The position numbers and the translations under genes were made by a program. From an uncultured Lentisphaeria bacterium (lineage in GTDB: Bacteria > Verrucomicrobiota > Lentisphaeria > Victivallales > Victivallaceae): a DNA stretch of 33,415 nucleotides. The notes under the pieces were generated by a model, which was given only the letters and a program-made list of their open reading frames with translations, had not been told where the DNA came from and did not search any database. Of this stretch, positions 25,944 to 33,415 are shown piece by piece. Location of the stretch: the NCBI GenBank assembly GCA_903863035.1, contig CAIPAT010000276.1:1-33415 (forward strand), given 5' to 3'. Every line of letters begins with the position of its first letter. Within the stretch, counting starts at the first letter, position 1.

Positions 25944-28397
25944 TTAACCGTTTTCAATTCCAACAGAAACCAGAATGTCGCGTTTAGAACCGCCCGGCAG
26001 CGGCGGACTGACCAGACCGCGCTGTTCAAATTTATCCATGATTTCAGCGGCGCGATTATATCCGATCTTAAGCCGGCGCTGCAAATAGCTGGTGCTGGCT
26101 TTTTGTTCGAGCAGAATGATTTCCAGTGATTTTTTGATCAGGTCGTCGTCATCCGGCTGGATATATTTTAGAAGAAGCGGCGAAATTTCAGCGGAATCTT
26201 CAATTGAAGGTTCCGATTCGTCAAAATCCTTTTCCACTTCTGCTTCGGCTGTTTCCGAGGTCACATTATTATTGAAATCCTGTTCAGCCTGGCCGGAAAC
26301 AAATTTTACAACTTCTTCAATGTCTTTGTCATCCACCATTGCCCCTTGAATTCGTTCAATGTTGGCGCTGCCCGGCGGTACAAACAGCATGTCGCCGCGT
26401 CCCAGCAGTTTTTCCGCGCCTTTCTGGTCCAGGATAACGCGGCTGTCCACAATTGAACCGACTTTGAACGCGATTCTGGTCGGCAGATTGGCTTTGATGA
26501 CGCCGGTAATGATGTTGACGGACGGACGCTGGGTGGCGATAACAATATGAATGCCGGAGGCGCGGCCTTTCTGGGCAATGCGGGCAATAGATGTTTCCAC
26601 ATCGCTCTTGGCGTCGGTCATCATGACGTCCGCCAGTTCGTCAATGATTATAACCAGTAACGGCAGTTTATCCGGAATCGGTTCGCCGTTGTCATCCATG
26701 ACCGGTTCCTGCTGGAGCGGCCTGGAGTTGAAGCCGGCGAGGTTCTTGGTTTTTACTTTAGCCAGTATCCGGTACCGTTTTTCCATTTCATTTACCGCCC
26801 AGCGCAGCGCCAGCGGCACTTTATGAGCGTCGTTGACCACCGGCGTGATCAGGTGCGGCAGCGGTGCGTAAGTCGCCATTTCCACAATTTTCGGGTCAAC
26901 CATGATCATGCGCAGATCATCCGGTGAAAACTTCAGGAGCAGACTCATGATTAAAGTGTTCATGCACACGCTTTTGCCGCTGCCGGTGGAGCCCGCGATC
27001 AGCAGATGCGGCGCTTTGGCCAGATCCAGAATAACCGGACGTCCGGCAACATCCTTTCCGAGTACGATCGGCAGTTCATATTTACTGTTTTTCCACTGGT
27101 CAGTTTCCATAATGGACCGCATGTAAACGGCGTCGGCTACTGAATTCGGCACTTCGACGCCAACCGCATTGCGTCCGGGAATCGGCGCCAGGATACGAAT
27201 GCTCTCGGCTTCCAGCTCCATTGCGATATTGCCTTCGATATTGGCGACTTTGTCAACTTTTACCCCGGGGGCGAGTGAAACTTCAAACCGGGTCACGCGG
27301 GGACCGGTGATGGTACCGGTGACTTCGCCCTCAACATTGAAACTTTCCAGCGTCTTCTGCAGAATCTGTTTGCTTCTTTCGACATTGCCGGCATTTTCCC
27401 CGGATGATTCTTTGCCTTTGCTGAGCATGGTGATTGGCGGCAGTACATAATCGCTCTGACTTTTTCTGCGTGCCGGAACCGGTGAATGCTTATGTTCATC
27501 TTCATCGTCTTCGACTTTTTCTGTTTTTTCTATTTTCGGCAGACGTTCTTCCGCGACTGGTTCAACTTTGACCGGTTCAACCCTGGCAGGCTCTTCTTTC
27601 TTTTCAGCTTTAACCGAATCGGCCTTGGATTCCAGCGACTGTCTGCGCAATTCCAGCAGCGCAATCTCCGCGGCTTCCTTGTCTTTTTCTTCTTTCTGCA
27701 GCTTTGCCGCCTTTATATCATTATTACTGCTATTATCTCGTTCATCATGCTCTTCCTTTTCATCGTAAGGCGATGTATTGAGCGATAATATCCACCTTAT
27801 AGCCGGCTGCCAGTCGGCAAACCAGATCAGTACCAGGCCGGCCAGCACAAAAACCGATGCGGCAATAATAGTTCCAACCGTTCCAATAAACCTGCGGACG
27901 TACCCCGCCGGAATGCCGGAAGATTCAGGGGCCGCCAGCACCTGGCCGATAACCCCGCCGGAAAGCGCGGAATTCGGTATATCCCTGCGTCCGATGCCCA
28001 GCGCTTCAGTTTGTTCAGTAAACGTTTGCGGATGTATTGCGAAGAGCACTGTAATTCCCAGAATCAGCAGCAGCAGCATCCCTGAATATCCGCGGCGGGA
28101 AGTCGGCAGCGGCAGCAGGGAACGCAGGGCGCAGGCGACCAGAATGAATACAATCGGATATGCCGCCAGTCCGAACATGTACAGCAGTGCACAAGACAGT
28201 CTGGCCCCGACTTCGCCAATCCAGTTTGACACCGGCGAATCGCTTCCTCCCTGAATCACCGCAAAATCGGACGGGTTATGGGAAAACAGCGCCAGCAGTA
28301 TAAACAGTGCGGCGATTATATAAAAACAATATCTCAATTTGAAAACGTTGACTGCCTGTTCCGGCGGTTTAACGGCTTCTTTAGTCATTCTTGCCAT
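25944..28397 (-). CDS. ftsK: DNA translocase FtsK
   Basis: FtsK pumps chromosomal DNA through the closing septum and activates dimer resolution. The 817 residues have four membrane helices in the N-terminal 200, a Lys/Glu-rich linker (about 210-330), then the motor: beta domain and RecA-like ATPase with Walker A LIAGSTGSGKS (Lys475) and Walker B IIIDELADVMM. The winged-helix gamma domain at the C-terminus (STSYLQRRLKIGYNRAAEIMDKFE) reads the polar KOPS motifs. It is the first gene of the ftsK-rodZ-like pair. The first ATG is used; a second ATG three codons on cannot be ruled out. Confidence 0.96.
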   Translation of the reverse strand: MARMTKEAVKPPEQAVNVFKLRYCFYIIAALFILLALFSHNPSDFAVIQGGSDSPVSNWIGEVGARLSCALLYMFGLAAYPIVFILVACALRSLLPLPTSRRGYSGMLLLLILGITVLFAIHPQTFTEQTEALGIGRRDIPNSALSGGVIGQVLAAPESSGIPAGYVRRFIGTVGTIIAASVFVLAGLVLIWFADWQPAIRWILSLNTSPYDEKEEHDERDNSSNNDIKAAKLQKEEKDKEAAEIALLELRRQSLESKADSVKAEKKEEPARVEPVKVEPVAEERLPKIEKTEKVEDDEDEHKHSPVPARRKSQSDYVLPPITMLSKGKESSGENAGNVERSKQILQKTLESFNVEGEVTGTITGPRVTRFEVSLAPGVKVDKVANIEGNIAMELEAESIRILAPIPGRNAVGVEVPNSVADAVYMRSIMETDQWKNSKYELPIVLGKDVAGRPVILDLAKAPHLLIAGSTGSGKSVCMNTLIMSLLLKFSPDDLRMIMVDPKIVEMATYAPLPHLITPVVNDAHKVPLALRWAVNEMEKRYRILAKVKTKNLAGFNSRPLQQEPVMDDNGEPIPDKLPLLVIIIDELADVMMTDAKSDVETSIARIAQKGRASGIHIVIATQRPSVNIITGVIKANLPTRIAFKVGSIVDSRVILDQKGAEKLLGRGDMLFVPPGSANIERIQGAMVDDKDIEEVVKFVSGQAEQDFNNNVTSETAEAEVEKDFDESEPSIEDSAEISPLLLKYIQPDDDDLIKKSLEIILLEQKASTSYLQRRLKIGYNRAAEIMDKFEQRGLVSPPLPGGSKRDILVSVGIENG

Positions 28398-28743
28398 CGT
28401 ATTTCTCTTATATTTTTACTGAAAAATTCTATCTTCTGTCATATAAAAACTAAGGTTGTAATATATATTCCTGACATTCAAATACAATACCCCAAGATAT
28501 CCTTTCCAGTCTAAAATACCGCAATTTTTCGAGCCTTGCATATAATTGATTTGGAAAAAAACGAAATTACTGTATTGTTATTCTAAAGGAAAGCCGTAAA
28601 GAAGGAAGTCAGGAGTCAGGAGTCAGAATGGGAGAATGCAGAAGGCAGAGGACAGATGTATTACGGTTCCTGCATTTTTATCAAATAAGAAACGAAAGAT
28701 AAAAGACAAAAGTAAAAAGATAAAAGTTTTTAAAAAGGGAAAA

Positions 28744-28872
28744 GTTTGTCCACTAATTACACGAATGAAGACGAATGAATATTTTGCTTTGAATTTGATT
28801 TTGCGTCGCAAAATCAAACTCACTGCAAGCGCTTCTGTTTTATTAGTGCCAATTAGTGTCATTCGTGGATAA
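28744..28872 (+). repeat. Intergenic ATTCGTG-type repeat with a 25-base palindrome
   Basis: The gap 28398-28972 holds no gene. Its right half starts TCCACTAATTACACGAATG and ends TTAGTGCCAATTAGTG, CATTCGTGGATAAAAAGG, so the ends are roughly inverted. Between them TTTGATTTTGCG (28794-28805) and CGCAAAATCAAA (28807-28818) form a perfect palindrome around one T. Short repeats of this style are common in intergenic DNA of many PVC genomes. Confidence 0.6.
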
Positions 28873-28972
28873 AAAGGATTTCTCTCTGTGGTTATCATTG
28901 GGATTCAAAGCGGAAGACAAAAGTCCGGAATGGTGCAAAAACGGTTCAAGAGGAATGACGGGAAAACATTTT

Positions 28973-30292
28973 ATGCTGAAGAAAATCAAAGTTTTTTTTA
29001 CCGACGAAGTCTGGAAGATCAATCTTGATGAGCTGGACTTTGTCAAAGCGGCGGCGGTAAAGAGTATCCGGGTTTTAATTCTGGCAATAAAAGATTTTAC
29101 AGAAGATCATTGCCAGTTGCGTGCATCCGCGCTGACTTTCTATACCGTATTTTCAATCGTTCCGATCGCTGCACTGATATTCGGTATCGCTAAAGGGTTC
29201 GGACTGGAGGAGACGCTCAAGGCGCAGTTATGCCAGTATTTGGCCGAGTACCCCGGACTGGTGGATAAAGTTTATGCACACGCGGAGGCATTGCTGCGCG
29301 AAGCCAAGGGCGGCATGGTTGCCGGCATCGGCGTAGTTTTCCTGTTCTGGACAGTAATGAAAGTCATCGGCAATATTGAAACGTCATTCAATCATATCTG
29401 GGGGGTTAAAAAAGGACGTTCATTATGGCGGAAAGTCAGTGATTACATGCTGATGGTCGTCGCCTGTCCGATTTTGATTATCGCGTCCGGAAGTGCTACC
29501 GTGCTGCTCAGTTCGCGTCTTTCCAGTTTTATTGACAGTAATATTTCATTTTTGCGCGGAGTCAGCAATCCAGCCATTTTGAAGTTGCTGCCGCTGGTGA
29601 CTGCATGGCTGCTGTTCTCCTTCATCTATGCATTTATGCCGAATACCAAAGTCAAATGGAAATCAGCGGTGATTGCAGGGGTTGTCAGCGGGACCGTCTA
29701 TCAGGTTGTCCAGGAAGGCTACATCTTTCTGCAAGTTATGCTTTTCACTAAATACAATTCTATATATGGCGGCCTGGCTGTTCTGCCGCTGTTCCTTATC
29801 TGGTTGCAGTTGAGCTGGTTGATTGTGCTGTTCGGCGCGGAAATATCGTTTGCTCATCAGAATCTGGAATCATATGAATACGAACCCCATGCGCTGGATA
29901 TCAGCTATAATCTGAAGAAACAGTTGACTGTTCAGGTAACGATGATGATTGTCAAAGCCTACCAGCAGGAGCTGAAACCACCCACCGATATTGAGCTGGC
30001 GCATCAATCCGGCATACCTGTCCGGCAGGTGCGGGATATCCTGTTCCATCTGATTGAAAGCGGAGTTGTCGCTAAGAACAGTGATAATATTTCCGGCGAG
30101 GCAGGCTATCTGCCGGCGATCCCCGCAGAGAAACTGACTATTCAATATGTGCTGGAAAAAATCGAGAATTGCGGAAAATGCGAATTTCCGCTGCCCGCCA
30201 CCGATGAATTCCAGAGGCTGGCCGCTTCATTCAAATCGCTGGAGGAGACCGTGCGTAAATCTCCTGATAATAAACTTTTGAAAGAAATCTAG
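28973..30292 (+). CDS. YihY/BrkB family membrane protein
   Basis: A 439-residue inner-membrane protein with the YihY (BrkB) domain: ASALTFYTVFSIVPIAALIFGIAKG, VFLFWTVMKVIGNIETSFNHIWGVKKGR, and further membrane helices ending near LQLSWLIVLFGAEISFA. A soluble C-terminal part (about 300 onwards) has a winged-helix-like segment (DIELAHQSGIPVRQVRDIL) as in Rrf2-linked YihY proteins. Its function is unknown; a role as transporter or permeability factor has been suggested for the family. The ATG at 28973 is chosen; the GTG at 28856 lies in repeat DNA and would add 39 residues without homology. It stands alone. Confidence 0.85.
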   Translation: MLKKIKVFFTDEVWKINLDELDFVKAAAVKSIRVLILAIKDFTEDHCQLRASALTFYTVFSIVPIAALIFGIAKGFGLEETLKAQLCQYLAEYPGLVDKVYAHAEALLREAKGGMVAGIGVVFLFWTVMKVIGNIETSFNHIWGVKKGRSLWRKVSDYMLMVVACPILIIASGSATVLLSSRLSSFIDSNISFLRGVSNPAILKLLPLVTAWLLFSFIYAFMPNTKVKWKSAVIAGVVSGTVYQVVQEGYIFLQVMLFTKYNSIYGGLAVLPLFLIWLQLSWLIVLFGAEISFAHQNLESYEYEPHALDISYNLKKQLTVQVTMMIVKAYQQELKPPTDIELAHQSGIPVRQVRDILFHLIESGVVAKNSDNISGEAGYLPAIPAEKLTIQYVLEKIENCGKCEFPLPATDEFQRLAASFKSLEETVRKSPDNKLLKEI

Positions 30293-30310
30293 GAAAGTTG
30301 AAAGAAATAC

Positions 30311-30405
30311 TTTAACCACGAAAGGCACGAAAATTCACGAAAAAAAGCCAATACATTTTTATCCCGCGACTGCGGGAAGGACGCAGAGCACACGGAGGAA
30401 AGACA
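30311..30405 (+). repeat. Two dispersed repeat types (TTTAACCACGAA and GCAGAGCACACGGAGG) with hairpin
   Basis: TTTAACCACGAAAGGCACGAA and ATTCACGAAAA (30311-30342) match the style at 21045. TCCCGCGACTGCGGGA (30362-30377) differs by one base from the palindrome at 21203-21218 and precedes GACGCAGAGCACACGGAGG. Similar text CACCATGAAGAACATGAAGG follows at 30491-30511. Confidence 0.75.
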
Positions 30406-30524
30406 AATACACTTTACCATGAAGAACTTAGCGCGGCATAGCCGCAATTAAAAGGTTTAACATGGATGGACATGATAATAAAAGGCAGCTTCACCATGAA
30501 GAACATGAAGGTAATGAAGTTAAA

Positions 30525-30555
30525 CCCGGGAGTGCCGGTCGTCTGACCGGCTTTA
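30525..30555 (+). repeat. REP palindrome 4
   Basis: CCCGGGAGT, then GCCGGTC (30534-30540)-GTCT-GACCGGC (30545-30551), then TTTA. It differs from REP 1 at two positions. It lies over 10 kb from the RAYT gene, so the element family is spread over the genome. Confidence 0.85.
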
Positions 30556-30828
30556 TGCCTTTCGCCTTTGGCGACCAACGCCTCGCCGTTGGATCACGCC
30601 CGGCGGGCCGCCGGTGGCATGTTGCGAGAAACAATTTTTGTTTGCAGGGGAAACCTTGACAGTTCAAGGTTCCCCCTTGCATCCCTCCTCCAAAACTTTT
30701 TGAGACGGATGGAATGACGGAAATTCTCCTCTGCATTGCTGAAAAAATCAAACGTTATGAATTAGACACTTATGAAAATGGCTGCATGAAAATATTTCTA
30801 AAAAAACAAGAAAAAGACGGATAGTAGT
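30556..30828. repeat. Rest of the repeat-rich gap before the oxidoreductase, with a 12-bp hairpin
   Basis: GGGGAA(A)CCTTGA and TCAAGGTTCCCC (30647-30675) form a 12-bp stem with one bulged A around CAGT. A GC-rich stretch of inverted GGCGG/CCGCC words lies at 30595-30620. No open frame is believable; this looks like accumulated noncoding repeat DNA. Confidence 0.5.
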
Positions 30829-32220
30829 ATGAAATATGATTGCGTGATTATCGGGGCCGGCCTTTCCGGACTGGCCGCCGGCATCCGGCTGGCGCATTAT
30901 AATAAAAAAGTCTGCATCTGCGAACAGCATTCCCGCATCGGCGGCCTTAATTCATATTATAACCGGGGCGGACACTCGCTGGAAACCGGACTGCATGCCA
31001 TGACCAATTTCGCCGGACGCGGCGCGTCGAAATCGCAGCCGCTGCTGAAACTGCTCCGGCAGCTACGGATTCCATACGAGGCGCTTCAGCCGCGCGAACA
31101 AAATTTTTCAGAAGTAAGATTTCCCGGCAAAACTCTGCGTTTCGATAATAATTTTGCCGCTTTCGAGTCATCGGTCGCGGATAATTTCCCGGAGCAGGCT
31201 GACAATTTCCGCCGCCTGGACAACGATATTATGGCCTGGGACGAAGTAAATCTCAGCAATCCTTTCCTGTCGGCCAGAGCGCGCGTGGCAGGTTTTATCA
31301 GCGATCCCGTGCTGACCGATATGCTGTTCTGTCCGTTGATGTATTACGGCAGCGCCATTGAAGACGACATGGACTATTCCCAGTTCGTCATCATGTATAA
31401 AAGCATTTTCAAAGAGGGTTTTTTCCGTCCCGGCGGCAGCGGCATCCGTTCGCTGCTGGATATTCTGCAAGCGCGGTTCCTGGAATCCGGCGGCGAACTG
31501 CAACTGAAATGCGCTGTTAAAAAAATCATCAGCAGAAACGGGCGGGCGGCGGAAATTCAAACCTCTGATGGTGAGATTATCGAATGCAGTGATATCCTGT
31601 CCACCGCAGGCGCCCCTGAAACCAGACAGCTTTGCGATACCCGCGACGACAAATTCGGCGTCAATCCCGGACTGCTCGCATTCATGGAAGTCATCGCCAT
31701 TCCCGGCGGACAATCCGCGGAACTTGGCAATGCCACCATTATTTTCTTCAACGATTCTCCGGCTTTCAAATTCCGCAATCCGCCGGAGATGATTGATGCG
31801 TCCAGCGGCGTCATCTGCTTTCCGTTCAACTTCAAATTTGAACCCGGTGATATTATCCCGGAACGCGCCGTCCGCACTACCGTCATGGCGAATAATGCCG
31901 CCTGGTTCAATCTGTCTCAGGAAGATTATGCGCCCCGGAAACATGAAGCCATTGCGACGGTTTTGCAAAAAACGGAAGCGATCACCGGGATTAAAAATCT
32001 GAACAATGAATCAGTATTCATTGATGCGTTCACGCCGAAAACAGTTCAGCGTTATACCGGCCGCATCAACGGCGCGATCTACGGTTCGCCTGTAAAATTC
32101 AAAACAGGCAAAACCAACCTTGACCACCTCTATCTGGCCGGCACCGACCAGGGCTTTCTGGGCATCACCGGCGCCATCCTGAGCGGCATCTCCATAGCCA
32201 ACCTCTACCTGCTGGAGTAA
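30829..32220 (+). CDS. FAD-dependent oxidoreductase of the phytoene desaturase (CrtI/CrtISO) family
   Basis: A 463-residue flavoprotein. The N-terminal dinucleotide fold VIIGAGLSGLAAGIRLA (about 6-22) with CEQHSRIGGLNS binds FAD. At the C-terminus LYLAGTDQGFLGITGAILSGISIA is the second FAD-binding motif of carotenoid desaturase/isomerase-like amine oxidases. Such enzymes desaturate or isomerise polyene lipids, or reduce retinol-like compounds; the substrate is not known, and no carotenoid gene (crtB, crtE) is near, so a carotenoid role is unproven. It stands alone after a repeat-rich gap. Confidence 0.8.
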   Translation: MKYDCVIIGAGLSGLAAGIRLAHYNKKVCICEQHSRIGGLNSYYNRGGHSLETGLHAMTNFAGRGASKSQPLLKLLRQLRIPYEALQPREQNFSEVRFPGKTLRFDNNFAAFESSVADNFPEQADNFRRLDNDIMAWDEVNLSNPFLSARARVAGFISDPVLTDMLFCPLMYYGSAIEDDMDYSQFVIMYKSIFKEGFFRPGGSGIRSLLDILQARFLESGGELQLKCAVKKIISRNGRAAEIQTSDGEIIECSDILSTAGAPETRQLCDTRDDKFGVNPGLLAFMEVIAIPGGQSAELGNATIIFFNDSPAFKFRNPPEMIDASSGVICFPFNFKFEPGDIIPERAVRTTVMANNAAWFNLSQEDYAPRKHEAIATVLQKTEAITGIKNLNNESVFIDAFTPKTVQRYTGRINGAIYGSPVKFKTGKTNLDHLYLAGTDQGFLGITGAILSGISIANLYLLE

Positions 32221-32259
32221 AAAAGGTTGCAATTGGCGGAGGCGTTGGATTATAGATGT

Positions 32260-33075
32260 CTATTTTGCTTCCATCTTTTGGGTTTTGTGGCGAATTCTTG
32301 CTGGAGATATGTCCATGTATTTTTTGAAAGTGCGCGAAAAGAAGAATTCATCCGCATAGCCGCACTGTCTGGCAATCTCCGATACAGACAAATTGGTATT
32401 TAACAGCAAGGCTCTCGCTTTTTGCATCCGGATTACAATCAGAAAATGCAGCGGTGGAACTCCCAAAATCTTTTTAAACCGATTGGAAAAATAGGTGGGA
32501 TGCAAATTAACCATCCGCGCTAATTGCTTCAGGTCAAATTCACGCTCCGGATATTTGTTCAAATATTCGGTGACTACTCTTAAATGCTCAAAATCCTGCC
32601 TGGACGGTAATGTTTTATGAATATCACTTGGAAAAAAATTAGATAATAGCGTGAGCATATTTGCATACTTTTGCATCATCCCGGCAGTAGTTGTTTTGTC
32701 CAGATCACTGATAATTGATTCAAATAATTCCGCTTGACCAGTTTGCAAATCAATACTTACTTGCGGCGTAAATGAGTTGAATACGCTTAATCCAGGGATA
32801 AATTCAATGGTAAAATGCACCCAGAACAGTTCAATTTTATCTTTACAGGAATAATCGAAAAACCTGCCATTGGGAAATAAATACAACTTACCGGGAACTA
32901 AGTCTATCTGGTACTGCTTGCAACTGACACTGGCTCTGCCATTTTTGAGCAAATAAAGCCGGGAACAATCGCTTTTTACATCATGACCGCCCCACTTGCT
33001 GTCATACCATAGACCGTTTCCAGCTAAAATCTGGATGTTTAAAAAATTTAGTTCTGGTATTAAATATACATTCAT
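32260..33075 (-). CDS. AraC family transcriptional regulator
   Basis: A 271-residue regulator with an N-terminal cupin domain (about 35-85: YLLKNGRASVSCKQYQIDL, PGKLYLFPNGRFFDY) and the AraC DNA-binding domain in the last 100 residues. Signature text is FDLKQLARMVNLHPTYFSNRFKKIL and SVSEIARQCGYADEFFFSRTFKKYMDISP. It is divergent from the intron-interrupted prepilin gene, and in this phylum AraC/prepilin/hydrolase clusters are frequent, so it may control a local carbohydrate-use locus that lies to the right of the window. The ligand is unknown. Confidence 0.9.
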   Translation of the reverse strand: MNVYLIPELNFLNIQILAGNGLWYDSKWGGHDVKSDCSRLYLLKNGRASVSCKQYQIDLVPGKLYLFPNGRFFDYSCKDKIELFWVHFTIEFIPGLSVFNSFTPQVSIDLQTGQAELFESIISDLDKTTTAGMMQKYANMLTLLSNFFPSDIHKTLPSRQDFEHLRVVTEYLNKYPEREFDLKQLARMVNLHPTYFSNRFKKILGVPPLHFLIVIRMQKARALLLNTNLSVSEIARQCGYADEFFFSRTFKKYMDISPARIRHKTQKMEAK

Positions 33076-33144
33076 ATTGATAAAAACTGTAAAAAGTCCA
33101 TATTAAACTGTATAGATTATATAGCAATATTTAAATATTACAAG

Positions 33145-33150
33145 TATAAT
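33145..33150 (+). promoter_or_regulatory. Candidate -10 box (TATAAT) of the interrupted prepilin gene
   Basis: A perfect TATAAT lies 90 bp before the prepilin ATG in the 164-bp gap to the divergent AraC gene. No good -35 precedes it, which again suits an activated promoter. Confidence 0.3.
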
Positions 33151-33239
33151 CTAGATAGTGTTAATTAGAAAAACAAAATAGTGGGCGTCCATGGTGAACC
33201 TGAAACGTTTGATTAAATTTTAAAAAGGAGATCCATTAA

Positions 33240-33288
33240 ATGAAAAATTATAAAAGTTGCAAGTCGTTGAATTTCACACTCATAGAAC
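33240..33288 (+). pseudogene. 5' exon of a prepilin-type gene interrupted by a group II intron
   Basis: ATG at 33240 follows AAAAGGAG (33223-33230) by nine bases. The exon reads M-K-N-Y-K-S-C-K-S-L-N-F-T-L-I-E and stops in the next codon: GAAC at 33285-33288, where the C begins the Leu codon of FTLIEL. The intron starts right after. Unspliced, translation ends after four more codons at 33302. The basic leader of 11 residues before Phe fits a class III signal; Asn rather than Gly precedes the cut. Splicing would restore a normal FTLIEL prepilin; the 3' exon lies outside the window. It may be a functional split gene rather than dead. Confidence 0.8.
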
Positions 33289-33415
33289 GTGTGTCCAGGT
33301 AAGGTATCACTAAACTAGACGAATGAAATGTTTCGTCCATACCAATTGTCCATTTCAGGTATGTAGCCTAATCACTAGCCACTGGCTAACGCGTGAGGAT
33401 AAAGTTGCGAGACGG
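33289..33415 (+). ncRNA. 5' end of a group II intron, partial
   Basis: The sequence starts GTGTGTCCAGGTAAGG, with the GUGYG 5' consensus of group II introns; the first bases line up with the start of the Lactococcus Ll.LtrB intron (GUGCGCCCAGAUAGGG). Small stems such as GACGAA/TTCGTC and AGCC/GGCT follow, as in domain I. The window ends 127 bases into the intron, before any reverse transcriptase gene. It is not known whether it is the same intron as that at the left end. Confidence 0.75.

Noticed and set aside
28856..28972. GTG start for the YihY protein
   Set aside because: The first 39 codons lie in an intergenic repeat and add no family sequence; the ATG at 28973 fits better.
30491..30751. 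Minus-strand small ORF in the repeat-rich gap
   Set aside because: It reads through a REP and a hairpin and has no coding signature.

Overview
The window looks like part of a chromosome from the Lentisphaerota (Victivallis/Lentisphaera-like members of the PVC superphylum). The evidence is two prepilin-type 'FTLIE' genes, one next to a secreted beta-helix protein and one next to an AraC regulator, an AraC/URO-D-like pair, lipopolysaccharide genes (waaA, gmhB) that imply a Gram-negative envelope, and many short dispersed intergenic repeats. This assignment is inferred from gene content only; no rRNA gene is present.

Both ends lie in group II intron sequence. Bases 1 to about 106 resemble the 3' end of an intron (domain V hairpin, then a domain VI-like hairpin) and run straight into a prepilin gene. 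Bases 33289-33415 resemble the 5' end of an intron (GTGTG start) that interrupts a second prepilin gene exactly inside its FTLIE(L) motif. The window may therefore be a contig broken at copies of a repeated intron.

Layout. 1-3092: prepilin exon and a translationally coupled secreted beta-helix protein. 3135-5209: divergent AraC regulator and URO-D-like protein. 5210-5978: decayed DNA (eight perfect TAGGTTT repeats, a frameshifted GH3 hexosaminidase remnant, a dispersed repeat, an 18-bp tandem repeat). 5979-7841: an unusual GHMP kinase. 7921-12359 (minus): glmS-waaA-thiC. 12738-12989: acyl carrier protein. 13105-16965 (minus): larB, leuA and a D,D-carboxypeptidase. 17069-19301: gmhB and a secreted alpha/beta hydrolase. 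19456-20464: a wrecked REP-associated transposase carrying an inverted REP pair and joined to a frameshifted ankyrin gene. 20461-28397 (minus): ftsK, a rodZ-like gene, aroQ, accB, accC, an Asp23-family gene, amaP, then maf. 28973-32220: YihY/BrkB membrane protein, a repeat-rich gap and a CrtI-like oxidoreductase. 32260-33075 (minus): a second AraC regulator, divergent from the interrupted prepilin gene.

The core genes serve envelope and lipid building (GlmS for amino sugars, WaaA for Kdo, GmhB for heptose, AccB/AccC and ACP for fatty acids, a PBP5-like carboxypeptidase, a RodZ-like protein and FtsK for shape and division). The accessory parts carry the most unusual signals: group II introns in prepilin genes, a RAYT/REP family with an inverted REP pair inside the transposase reading frame, and at least three further dispersed repeat families in the gaps.
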